NCBI GenBank assembly: GCA_051453625.1
Contig: JBOZIK010000001.1
Coordinates: forward strand, 74,621,512 to 74,685,511
DNA from: Welwitschia mirabilis
Lineage: Eukaryota > Gnetophyta > Gnetopsida > Welwitschiales
Reading direction: 5' to 3'
Length of the DNA: 64,000 nucleotides
Below the pieces are notes generated by a model, which saw nothing but the letters and a program-made list of their open reading frames with translations, was not told the DNA's origin and searched no databases. The position numbers and the translations under genes were made by a program. Positions 37,143-47,950 of the stretch are shown here, in pieces. The first letter of the stretch is position 1. Every line of letters begins with the position of its first letter.

Positions 37143-37160
37143 GTTATATTTCTTATAGTG
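37143..37160 (-). repeat. CACTA right terminal inverted repeat
   Basis: Minus-strand CACTATAAGAAATATAAC. The first 13 bases differ from the classic CACTACAAGAAAT terminus by one transition. Flank AAA at 37161-37163. Confidence 0.75.
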
Positions 37161-37996
37161 AAAAATCAATGACATAATGTAAAAATTCATAAAGATCCAC
37201 TCAAATAGGCAATCATTATGATGATGTCAAGTATGTCTAATGTTATCAAATAATGAATAATAAGATAAAAATTTGTCAAAATAGGAACTTATAAGCTATC
37301 ATCTCAAAAAAATACTAGAATCTAAAAAAGTAAAGTAATAATGTGGAAATAATATAAATAAGTAAATGAAATGATTCTAGAAAATAAGAAATGCCTCTGA
37401 TGACATCGGGGACATCACTGATCTCATAGCCTCTAAATGAAATTTTATTCTACCATGATAATGGGAGTTCAACCATTGTCAGAGGAGTAAAAACCCATAT
37501 AACATAGTCAAATGACCGCTAGTGGATTTTTCATAGTTACATATTACATTGCTAAAGGTCGCTCTTAGAAATATTTTCATCACTGCACTTGCAGTAGAAC
37601 ATCATAGGAGTCACATTTTAAGATGTAACATGAAAGAGTATGGTCTTTTTTTCTTTTCTTTTATTTTTTCCTTTTTTTTCTTTGAAAAGAAATTCTACAT
37701 GACCAAATACTCCTAAGGATCATAGTGAAGTGAGGAGATAAATAACAAAGAAAAATGTGCTAAAACAACTAATTATATACACTATTAAAAGAAAATAGAA
37801 TAACTAAGGCATATTCCATCAAAATGAAGTTCATAGATATATAAATGTTTGAAGATTGGATGAAGCCAATCTTATCATTTTAAATGCCTACGTAAAATAT
37901 TTACTAGTCATGGTAGCTTCATAAAGTAAGACATTAATCAATTAAAAATGTTCAAGTCATAGCATGACATTTACTAAAAGAATCATCCAAAGAATA
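37161..37996 (-). other. Noncoding interior of E2 (right of the CACTA)
   Basis: It aligns with 46068-46720 of D, including a shared TGACATAATGTAAAAA start. On the plus strand it has a run of T-rich sequence (37642-37690). No gene seen. Confidence 0.55.
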
Positions 37997-38125
37997 NNNN
38001 NNNNNNNNNNNNNNNNNNNNNNNNNNNNNNNNNNNNNNNNNNNNNNNNNNNNNNNNNNNNNNNNNNNNNNNNNNNNNNNNNNNNNNNNNNNNNNNNNNNN
38101 NNNNNNNNNNNNNNNNNNNNNNNNN
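37997..38125. other. Assembly gap (129 N)
   Basis: A run of N; the length is not a round placeholder, so it may be a size estimate. Confidence 0.95.
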
Positions 38126-40265
38126 AGTTTCAATGAAGCCATTAAAAGATGTACATTTTTTGAAAGATAAAAACCTACTCAAAAAAGTTTAACTAGTTGT
38201 ATAAAATGTTCACTCAAGTGTTATATTTTTCAAAAAAATAAGGGCCAAAACAAATAGAAACCAATTTATGGAACATAAAAGGTATGCAATCATTTTATAT
38301 ATAATGAATTGAAGATAAAGAAAGTAAAATGATAAAAATTTGATAGCACAATTTTTAAAATTAGAATAAAAGATAAAGAAGTGATAAATTGTGTTGACAA
38401 ATAATATCTTATAAAAATAGTGTAAAGCATGAGTATCATTATATAATTCATTCAAGGTACTACTCAAATAATGGAGCCAAGAAGTTTTTAAGGGCTTTTG
38501 NNNNNNNNNNNNNNNNNNNNNNNNNNNNNNNNNNNNNNNNNNNNNNNNNNNNNNNNNNNNNNNNNNNNNNNNNNNNNNNNNNNNNNNNNNNNNNNNNNNN
38601 AAAGCATGAGTATCATTATATAATTCATTCAAGGTACTACTCAAATAATGGATCCAAGAAGTTTTTAAGGGCTTTTGAGAATACTGAATAAGATTGAGAA
38701 GCTCCTTAAGATTTAACTCTAAAAATGGGTTATCATCAAGAAGATAAACATATTCCAATTCAAAATTCCAAGATATTCTAAGTTAAAATTTTGAAAAGAA
38801 TAATGATTAAAAGCACTAATAAAATTAGACTTGGTAGAAAAAGAAGGAATGTTACTTTGATGATTACATAAATGTTTAAAAGGAAAAGATTGAGAAATAG
38901 GAGAAAGAAACTCTTTGAAATAATAGGTGTTATGAGAGTCAAGAAAAGAAACATGGCCTTGATAATTATATTAAGGTATAATTGAAAGAGACAGAAAGAG
39001 ATTATCATTATTAAGATCATGAGGTAATGTGAATGTGGAAGTAGAAGTGGAAAGAGGAGTGAAGAAAAGGATATGATTTAAATTTGTACATGAAGGCATA
39101 AGTGGAAAGGATGTATAAGTATTGGTATAAAGAATAAGTCTATCCTCTATGAAATTTGAAAGAATCTATATGGGTCCTTGACTATGATCAGTTTCTTTAC
39201 TATTATTCTTATTATTATTTCATTGGGTTGTTTTTTCACTTTTCTTATTATGGGTTATGATTAAATCTTCCTTCTTTTGTTGAAAAGTGTCTTCATTCTC
39301 TAAATTATTGAATTCATCAAAAAGATTATTACGAGAATAAACATCATCTCCATTATCAATTGAAAGATTTTTAGTTTTTTCATGATTGGATTTCTTATCT
39401 TGATTGTCTAATAGTAAATAGATGGTAAGGATATAATCTAATATATTAATATCATCATATAATAAATGGTCATCCTCATCCTAGTTGTTAAAATATTGAG
39501 TTATGTCATTATTATTTCCCTTTTTCATATCTCCTAATGATTAAGATGTTAAAGTTTAATTCACAATGGCATCTTTAAGTTGAAAGCAAGAATCATCATC
39601 ATTTGTTTCTAAGTTTTCTTCATTTTCCTCAAGGTAGGACAAAGTAGGATAATTGTGAGGATGTTGTGTTATAAAATAATTTTAATTCTATAATAATGTT
39701 TGTTGCAAGATTTTGACTAATTTTTATAGCTTCTTATTAGTGTTTTCTTGGATCTTCATTATTTTGTCAAACTTTTCTTTTAATGGATCATTTTCTTCCT
39801 CATAGTAAGTCATGAGAGATGATTCTTCTTCATAGTGATGCATAGAAAATGGTTTGGATTTATAAAAGGGATTGTAAGAAGTTTGTCTAAATGAGGTGAA
39901 ATCCCTAACATATGAAAAATATTTATCATCATGTCTATATGAGGTTTAAAAAAGAAAAGGGAAAAGAATAAGAAGGCTAAAAAAAAGAAGGATTCCAATT
40001 TCTATTTTCAATATTATTTTATGATGGTCTCCCTCTTTTAGTAAAAATTTGTTGAATTGTTTCCTTACCATTGTCCTCAGCATTTTACAAGTTTCTTCTT
40101 CTTTTAGAGAGAAGTTCTGTAACGATCCTTCTATTACTATTCATTAAAGCAAGTGAGAAAGATAAGTACATAATGAAGATCAAGTTTTCCTCTCTAGGAT
40201 GTTTCGTCAATTTGTTGAAATTATTGATTCTTAATACTCAAAAGATGTGTAATGGCTGTCTATTT
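38126..40265 (-). pseudogene. E2 internal ORF remnant, possibly gag-derived
   Basis: Read on the minus strand from about 40200 to 38210, stop codons are clearly rarer than expected for such AT-rich DNA, over more than 500 codons with frame changes. The upstream part holds TSYNPFYKSKPF near 39870, followed by an acidic stretch (HYEEESS, YYEEEND) and a coiled-coil-like KFDKIMKIQENTNKK. This recalls the C-terminal part of Athila gag but is not decisive. Then comes an Asp/Asn/Glu-rich segment and a segment ending MEYVYLLDDNPFLELNLKEL (open at 38210-38758, across an N gap). The last part has a counterpart in D at 47400-47600. Protease is not readable here. Function unknown. Confidence 0.45.
38501..38600. 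other. Assembly gap (100 N) with duplicated flanks
   Basis: The 77 bases before the gap (38424-38500) and the 77 after it (38601-38677) are the same sequence with one mismatch. The gap is probably an unmerged contig overlap rather than missing DNA. Confidence 0.85.
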
Positions 40266-40864
40266 TAACTATCATGAAAATAACTAATAGAATGAGTATA
40301 GAAAAAGAGAGAAAAATCTAATTCTTCAATAAAAGGAAAAAAATTCTTGGAACTTGTGTACATATAATGTGTATACTTGGATTTTGCTTGAATTTGAATG
40401 ATCATGTGCTAATACTTTTCTTTAACGAAGTTCCACTTTTATTAATATCTTGTCTTTTTGCTAGAATTCACTATGTCCTTGCATGCATAGACCATTAATA
40501 GAAAACCAAAATTAAAATCAAGTGTTATCATCCACCTTGTCATGGAATGATAGGGGAGATAATGGTTACATAAAAATTAAACTCAAAACTATTATCTAGG
40601 CTATCATGTGGATGATGGATAGGACATTAATGCATTTATTACTAAACTATAAGTAGAAGAAAAATTTTAGTTATTGCCAATGTCATTAGGATGACAGAGA
40701 GAATAAAAGGGTCCCTAGAAAATTTGTAAAAAATAAAATTATGTAGAAATAAATCTATATTAATATATACTAGAGATACAACATTAATTCAAATAAATAA
40801 CCTAAACAATGGATTCAAGGTACTTATCTAGTTAATAATAATTTTCTAGCTTTTTGTAGCCTTT
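40266..40864 (-). other. E2 leader region between gag remnant and primer site
   Basis: Noncoding; it aligns with 19763-20637 of E1. Three GTCAT/ATGAC motifs lie at about 40528-40565, 40588-40626 and 40680-40700. Confidence 0.55.
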
Positions 40865-40883
40865 CCCAGCAATGGCATCAAAA
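40865..40883 (-). other. Primer binding site of tRNA-Asp type (E2)
   Basis: Plus-strand CCCAGCAATGGCATCAAAA abuts the LTR. Its complement TGATGCCATTGCTGGG is the tRNA-Asp primer site with only transition changes, the clearest copy in the window. Confidence 0.75.
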
Positions 40884-42248
40884 TGTCACAGTGTAAATTT
40901 ATGTAATTCTAAAGTTATTTAGATAAATTTATAATCAAATAACTTATAGAAAAAGACATGCTAGTATAAATGGGAGTTTACTCAAATTTCATAATCCTAA
41001 TAAAGGCACTAGGCTTAGAGTTAGAGAATTGATTTCCAAAGGTATTTTTAGTGTTTTTATTTTATATTAACTAAAAGTAAATAACAATGCAAAAATTAAT
41101 ACAAGATGAATGGAGACGTAATGTAGTGAATGAAAATGGGAATGTGATAGATTCTACTTAGATCTTTAGTCTTTCTATCATAAAGAGTAATCTCTCTATA
41201 CTTCAAATCAATTAAGAAGAGTATTCACTAGTTCTTAACCAATGTAAACTATAAGATATACTAAGTAAAAAATGAAATATAATATAAAAACAAATAGAAA
41301 AGCAATGCAAATGTTATACTAACAAAGTTAAACTTAACAAAGGTTATCATTTTGATCTAGATAAATCACAAAGTTGTGAAAATGAACTCTGATTAATGTA
41401 AACTATAAGGGACATTCATAGAATTGGAATAAAAATAGCAATTGTATTAATTTAAGAAACTTTACATATACTTAAAAATACAATAATAGCACCTCAATGG
41501 AAGATACTTAGCTTAACACTAAGGAAACGCCTTTCTATAGTCATTAGATGGACCTCTTGTTCTTTAACTTTCTATCACAAGTGTATATGTTACAAAAGAT
41601 TGCCTAGAAGTAAGGACAAGAAGGATTATTTATAGTTTTCCATTAAAAGTTCTAGAAACATAACCCTAAAAGTTAGACAAGAAAGCCCTAGTGATCCAAG
41701 TGGGTTGCATGACCTCATTACAAGATAATTTAGCCCCACTTATATGAAATAGTTATCATCCTAACTATCATAAGGATGATACTAGGGATGATGGCTCTTA
41801 ATAATAAATAATTAATATTTCTCCTACTTCCTAATCAGTCCTATAGCTGGCTCTGTATATGTTTTCATCCCTTATGTCATGGGAATGATAACAGGGATGA
41901 CACCTCTCCTAAAAAGCTTCTTCATTAACTCCAAGTTCTAGTCCAAATCATTATTGCAATAGGTAGATATAGCTATCATCCCCTCTATTATGTGGATAAC
42001 ATTGGGAATGACACCCTTCTAAAGCTTCTCAAGTAAAGCAAATCACCCTTCTTCATCATTGGTCTTCCTTCAATATGCTAAGTATCAGAACATGTCTGAA
42101 ATACCTTCAATTATGCCAAGAATTACATGTTTCTGTGATTATCTTATAGACTCTCTATAATCAGTAGAATTGCATTCAAATCTATATAAATGTTCTACAA
42201 AAGTAATCCAAATACACCACTAAATTTCTACAAATTAGCATTGTAATA
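40884..42248 (-). repeat. E2 5' LTR
   Basis: It starts TGTCACAGTG beside the primer site and ends ATTGTAATA (CA decayed to TA), followed by target duplication GCATG. Minus-strand TATA box CTATAAATAATCC near 41624-41636. GTCAT/ATGAC motifs at about 41757-41790, 41865-41902 and 41971-42014. Confidence 0.8.
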
Positions 42249-42253
42249 GCATG

Positions 42254-43900
42254 TTACTACTTCAAAATTTATTTAAAAATTAAATACAACTATTACTTTT
42301 AATTAATTAATTAAAATATTAAGTTAATTATGGAATTTACTATTACTTATGTATGATTTTTATGTGTTATAGTGAAGATTTGAATAATTAGTCTATCTTT
42401 GGAAATTAACTGTAGCTTTAATATAGAATTCTCTTAATTATATCTTGTTCATAAAATAATAATGATATGTAATCTAAAGTATTTGCTCATGTTATTTATC
42501 TCATGCATTTAAATTTATTTATTAGATATTATTATATTATTATCCACATCTAGTGGTTAAACTTGAAAAGAAAGTATTAAGGAAACCTAAACTATTTATA
42601 GAACTTAATCCTTATCATTAGTCCTACTGTTAGTACTCTATTATAAATACTTAATTCTGCTAGTAATTAGAGTTCTAGATACATACCTTACAAACTGTAC
42701 ATGTGTGGATCTTAAATATGACTAGGAGTACTTTGGAGTTTTAGCTTAGAATAGATGTGGTCTCTAACCTCCTCTTGTAGATTCTTGCATGGTTTTAATT
42801 TTTCTTTTACATGCTTTAATTATAATATAAATTATAATTATTAACTTATTCTACTATAATGATTGAATCTTTGAAATATTTTATTAAGTATCTTATTAGT
42901 ATTAGAATTTACAAGTCTTGTTATTATGTGAACTCTTATGTCTTATGATTCTTGTAACCTTTCTATCTTATTAACCTTATTTGGATAAAGCCTTACTCCT
43001 GACTATTGTAAAATGTCTATCTTGTATTATCATTAATCATAACTTGATGTTAAATAAGAAAACTAAATATAGTTAAGGTAACTAGTTGTTCAAACCTTAG
43101 AAAGTGGTACTCTCTATTGTAAGTCCTTAGGTATCTGGACCAAACCTTTAAAAAGAAAAGTAAAAAAAATATATGTGCATAATTATGATAATTTTATCTC
43201 TCTTAGTTATGTGCAACTGAATTATTTAAATATATTATGAGAAAATAGTAAAGAAGATAACTATAGAGTGAAGTATTAGTTATGTCTTAGTTATCTAGAT
43301 GTTTCTCTACCTCATGTCTTGATAACCTAATTCAACTCGACTCTTGACATGAGTCATACTAGTAACTATGATGGAATATAGTTCTCATAGCATACTTGCA
43401 TGTGAAAGACTTCTTGCAAGATATGATGTATAAAATAATTGATGGTTGCATGTAGCTATGTATCATTTACATATTTTCTTGGTTATTGCAGGAGTAGAAT
43501 TGTAAAAGAATCATGTGTATTCTTAACTTAAGCATGTTGTTAATCTCTTATATTCAAGAATATAGCTGATAATAGAAGTATGTTTCTATGATTTAAACAT
43601 ATAATGTGTTCATTTATTTTTATGTGGAATTAATTTGATAGTTTTCTTTCTTCATTAACTTTTTTTTTTTAATTTATCTTCCTTGATTAAAATATATTAT
43701 ATGCTTCCTCTGAATTATTGTTAATATCTACAATAAGTTATAAATCTTAAAAATTATGATTATTACAATAGGTATCTACTATATTATGATACAATATTTC
43801 ATATGAATCTCATAAGGAATTATGATTAATTGATAATGTTTTTTTAGTAAAACTTTAATTAATACCAAGTCATCTATTGTTTACTATATTCGTAGTCTTA
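42254..43900 (+). other. AT-rich DNA, possibly the rest of the G 3' LTR
   Basis: By nesting logic this continues the G LTR interrupted at 28756. A TATA-like ATTATAAATACTTAA lies at 42639-42653. The LTR end and target duplication were not found. No gene seen. Confidence 0.35.
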
Positions 43901-44001
43901 AGGTGAGGTCATAGCGCAATGGTCAAGTCATCTAGTAGTTAATGACAGGCCAAGAGCTTCATGTTCCTTCAAATTAAATTTAAGGAATTTGTCCTTTTTT
44001 A
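43901..44001 (+). repeat. Possible tRNA-derived SINE (Au-like)
   Basis: AGGTGAGGTCATAGCGCAAT followed by GGTCAAGTC closely resembles the head of plant tRNA-derived SINEs, and TAGCGCAATGG (43912-43922) fits a pol III A box. A recognisable B box is not preserved (ATGTTCCTTCAAATT near 43959). The segment ends in GTCC and a T run, like Au-type SINEs. Confidence 0.4.
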
Positions 44002-45744
44002 ATATATTTATTTGTAATACTTAACTTATAAGCTACTGTTGTTTAATAATTTATACAACATATAGTTATAGATTTTGTTTGATAAATTAATTAAAATACA
44101 TTTCTCATGCACCCAGCCGTATAGTAAGCCTCTTACATAAGATTTTGAGTTAGTAAAAAGGCCTTTTAAAAATCATTTAAATAATTTTTTCTTCTTGATA
44201 TGGCTTCATGCTTTCCTTACATGTTAACTGTGTTATAGGCCTTCCTCTCTTTTCATGCTAAACATTGATTACTTCCTCTAGCTAGCAACATGATCATATA
44301 ATGCTTATGTTTCCTTCTTTTCTTCCATGTCACTAGTTAAAATTTTTCTAAACTTGCCTCATTAGCCATTCTTCCCTCCCCATGTGGCATGTCCTTACTA
44401 ACCAATTTTAAGAGAACTCTTTTTAAATAGGAATAAGCCCAATCCAATTTGTCACTAGTGCTTATAATAAATCATCACTGCATGTTTTCTTCTTTACACC
44501 ATTGATTATCCTCTATTATCTCCATTAAGAATACCATTGACTAGTAAAATGTTACTCAGCCTCCATAAGATGCTTCTAAAAATGATTTCTTAAGGCATCA
44601 TAACCCATATTATTTAATCAAAAGTTCTAGCATAAGTTTAATATACAATAGATGCCTCATTTGCTCCCTTTCCTATCTTAAAAGGCATTTGTTATTATGT
44701 GAAATCTTCTTCTTACTTCCTTACTTTATGTAATTGATTAGTATACCTGTATGTTTGAAACTTCTATGCTATAATTGGCTCTCTATCTGCCCTTTCTTTC
44801 TATGTTATGTAGATTCCTCCTTTTTTAACATCTAATGCATTCTTACCTTTCATGTCCTTGAACTACTACTAACCTATCTCTACCACTTAAAGATTTGTCC
44901 TGTAGTCTACAACTTATGAATTAACTCTTCCTTCTCTTTCATCTAAATTTTCCTTAGTCATCTCTATTCATCTAGGAAAAACCATCACTGAGCAACCTTC
45001 AGTTCATCTTACATAAATAGCATATCTTGAGAAGTAAATTCATTTGTCTCTTTTCTCTTTATGCAGCTATGTTGCCATCTAGCATTGGGTTTTAGCTTGA
45101 TTCTCATTTTTACTCAACCTTTAATGCCATTATAACTTATGTTATACTACCTTTTCTCCCTCATATAATGTAATATTCTAAATTTATAATACCCTCTAAA
45201 ATTTTGTCACAATCCCTTCTTTGCAAGTTTCCTCTTGTGTGTGCATGTGTGTTCCCTCCTCATGAGCTCATCAAATGAGTTGTTTACCATTCTCCTTCTT
45301 CATTGATTAACCTTCCTTCTATCAGCCTTTTTACCATCTTCCTTAAAAGGTTTAATAATACATATTTTAGCAATCACTTCACCTTGATCTGATTGGTTAT
45401 GTAATATAACTCATATTATAGAGGTCTCTAGTTTGAGTTCTCTAATATAATTTTAAAAACATGATAGAAGTTTTTAAATTCCTTTAAATTAAAATATCCT
45501 AGCTAATAAACTCTTAGCCTTGACATATAAAATAGAAGAACTTAATAAGTTCAAGTATGGACTAGTCTACAATAGTTACCTTTAGTTGTTTTTTTTCTTT
45601 GGACTAAGGTTTAATATATTATAAGCTTATATGTCTTAAACTAATACATGAGTGTAACAAATATTAATAAGCATTATCAAATTTCTTAACCTTAACATCT
45701 TAAGACAAATTACTAAAGTATAACATAATGTAGTTATGTCACAT

Positions 45745-45745
<1 letters not shown>
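44002..45745. other. Pyrimidine-biased intergenic stretch, no gene
   Basis: From about 44160 to 45350 the plus strand is rich in C and T and poor in G, unlike the surroundings. It includes an AATAAGCCCAATCCAATTTG phrase (44431-44450) seen in many plant LTRs. No frame or RNA gene was found. It may be LTR or leader sequence of an unidentified element. Confidence 0.35.
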
Positions 45746-45747
<2 letters not shown>

Positions 45748-45818
<71 letters not shown>

Positions 45819-45834
45819 ATATATATATATATAT
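45748..45834 (+). repeat. (CT)n then (AT)n microsatellite
   Basis: About 70 bp of almost perfect CT repeat with one CTAT interruption, then about 16 bp of AT repeat. Because it is uninterrupted, it looks much younger than the decayed elements around it. Confidence 0.97.
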
Positions 45835-46067
45835 CAAGTTTAATTAAATCTTTGGCTAAATACAACTATCTTGATTCTAGTATAATTGTGAACCTATTTT
45901 TAGCTAATTATATTAATTTTACCAAAAAGAAAAATGGCTTAGATAATTAGTGCATTAAACTTGAGTATAGCTATTAAAACTCTATGGTACTAGTTTTTAA
46001 ATAATAAAATCTTATTGACTCATTAAACATTTAATGGTGGTCATTATAATCACCTAATTAACAATGC
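45835..46067. other. AT-rich DNA at the edge of the block inserted in D
   Basis: No gene or repeat recognised. It ends where sequence homologous to the D/E2 interior resumes (ATGACATA at 46068-46075). Confidence 0.4.
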
Positions 46068-47390
46068 ATGACATAATGTAAAAACTTCATAAAGTGTCAC
46101 TTTAATAGGTAGTGCTTATAATTATGCTAATTAGCTAATGTTTTTAAATAATAAATGATAAAATAAAATAATGCTTAAAAAAAAGGACTCATCTACTTAC
46201 ACCTTAAAACACATCCAAGTCATCAAAAGTAAAATGACCATATGGAAATATTACAAGCTCAATGAGTCTATAGGAAATAAAAATTCCTCTAATGACATCA
46301 AGGACACCACTAATCTTATAACTTTAAAGTATTTATTATTATTTCATGATAAGGAAAGTAAAACCATAGTCAGAGAAGTACAGATCTATAAAGAATGACC
46401 AACTAACCTGCTAGTGGAGTTTCTATATCTACCAACACTGCTAAAGATCCCTTTTAAGAAAATTTACTCCAATGTGGTAGGACATCATAATGACTATGTA
46501 TTTACTACAAAAACAATAGATCATGATCATTACTTCCCCCTCCTTCCCTTCTTATTTAAAAAAATCTTACATAATCAAAGAATTGCAAAGACAAAGGTAA
46601 AGAATGAGATGAAAATAAGGAAAGGACATCCTAAACGAAAAAAGACTTACACCATTAAGAGAAAACACAAAAATAAAATAATACTTCTTCAAATTAAGTT
46701 CATAGATATTTAAATGTTTTAATATTGGCTTAACCTAATCTTATCACTTTAATCTCCAATTTATAATTACTAGTCATAGTATCTTCATAAAGTAAAGCAT
46801 AATTCAAGTTACAAATGTTTAAGTAATAGCATGACATCCATCAAAAGAATAGGCTAATAAAGAATTCAAATAATGAAAGAAGAACTTTTAAAATAGTTAT
46901 TTCTTATCATGTTCAAGATCTTCTAATAACTTATGGATTTGTAACCTTTATTTTTTTTTTTTTTTTGGTTGAACTTTTCTAGTATTTAAATCGAAAATCT
47001 TAACTAATCCATAAAATTGAACCTAATCATTAAGAGATTAATTTGTTGAAAAATAAAAATCAAAGATAAAAACAATTAACCTAAAATCAAAAAGGAATAC
47101 TAGAGTATATTAAAAACAAGTTTTATTCAAATCCTAAATTCTATTTAACATTTTATTTAAAAAAATACAAAGAAAGAATAATTTATTTAGATTCTAAGGT
47201 GTTGTATTATCTTAGAAAAATAAGGATCAAACCAAATAGAGACTAATTGATAAAACATGAAAGGCACATATGCATAACAAGGCAACATTTTTACTTTACA
47301 AAATGTATTTGCAATATGATAGATAAAAGTTTAGATAGTTTATAGAAGAATAATATCTTATCGAATACATGATATGAATAATTTTAATTA
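46068..47390 (-). other. Interior of D, noncoding part
   Basis: It aligns with 37161 onward of E2. Plus-strand open stretches at 46171-46398 and 46414-46713 lie on the antisense strand of the element and are broken in E2, so they are not genes. A run of about 18 T lies near 46950-46967. Confidence 0.55.
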
Positions 47391-47950
47391 TAGATTTCTT
47401 CTAAATTGAGGATGAAAAATGATTAATAGTCATATTAGGAATCAAAAAATTTGGAGAAATCTTCTTAGCATGAATGATAAAGGTAGGTTTAATATACTTA
47501 AGAAGTTTTCTAAGTCTTATCTTAAAGTATGGATTATCAACAAGATAAGATTTTCTATAATTTATAAGTTTAAGATATTCCAAGTTATACTTTTAAAAAT
47601 ATTTATCGTTAGAAGCTAAAGAGAACTTTGTAGAAAAGAAAAATATGTTTCTTAAAATATTTTTAAGAGAATGGAATGGAGAAATATGGAAATACTTTTT
47701 AAATTAGATTGTTATATTAAAAAGAATAGGTCTATTTTTTATCAAGTTGAGTTAAATTTTTATAGGTTCTACATTTTTTCTTCTTTACTCATTGTTGTTT
47801 TTGTGCTTACTATTTCAAATACTCTCTGTTGTTTTCTAATTAGTAATTGTATCTTTTCTTTTTTCATTATTCTTATTTTTCTTTTGTTGAATTTTTATTT
47901 TTTTTACTATCATCTAGGACTATCCTCTAAATAACAAGTTTAAAGGACAA
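47391..47950 (-). pseudogene. D counterpart of the E2 internal ORF tail
   Basis: The minus strand at 47401-47583 reads MEYLKLINYRKSYLVDNPYF, then KIRLRKLL, matching EYVYLLDDNPFLELNLKELL in E2 (about 38750-38690). The sequence alignment with E2 runs on to about 47760. It lies downstream of protease in D, where RT would normally follow, but no RT block is present. Function unknown. Confidence 0.4.

Larger units (their letters stand above)
31215..37160. mobile_element. CACTA (En/Spm-type) DNA transposon inside E2
   Basis: The right end reads CACTATAAGAAATATAAC on the minus strand, a classic CACTA terminus. The left end is a decayed form, CAGTAGAAGAGAAAGAAG. Three-base flanks are AAA on both sides, consistent with the CACTA target duplication but low in information. 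Both subterminal regions carry repeated short motifs of the form TTTAAGGCATTT and its complement, in both orientations, the kind of array that binds CACTA transposase accessory proteins. Related E1 and D interiors lack this block. No transposase frame is recognisable; short frames at 33515-33724 (-), 34813-35037 (-), 34856-35056 (+), 36053-36274 (+) and 36711-36899 (-) gave no family I know. It is probably a defective copy. Confidence 0.75.
28757..42248 (-). mobile_element. Element E2: Athila-type LTR element carrying a CACTA insertion
   Basis: Paired LTRs (28757-30095 and 40884-42248) of the same family as E1 bound about 10.8 kb of interior, of which 5.9 kb is a CACTA transposon. Target duplications are GTATG (28752-28756) and GCATG (42249-42253), identical except one C-to-T change. 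The two LTRs share subfamily wording not found in E1 (TCTTTAGTCTTTCTATCATA at 29037 and 41162) and look closer to each other than the E1 pair. A primer site left of 40884 and a polypurine tract right of 30095 confirm the minus orientation. Confidence 0.82.

Noticed and set aside
37952-38182. Open stretches across the 129-N gap
   Set aside because: Same artefact of unknown bases.
46171-46713. Two plus-strand open stretches of 75 and 99 codons
   Set aside because: They lie antisense to element D, and the aligned region of E2 (37300-37690) is broken in the same frames.
47671-47934. Plus-strand 87-codon stretch that looks like membrane segments
   Set aside because: It is antisense to the D element, rich in TTT and ATT codons, and its hydrophobicity comes from base composition.
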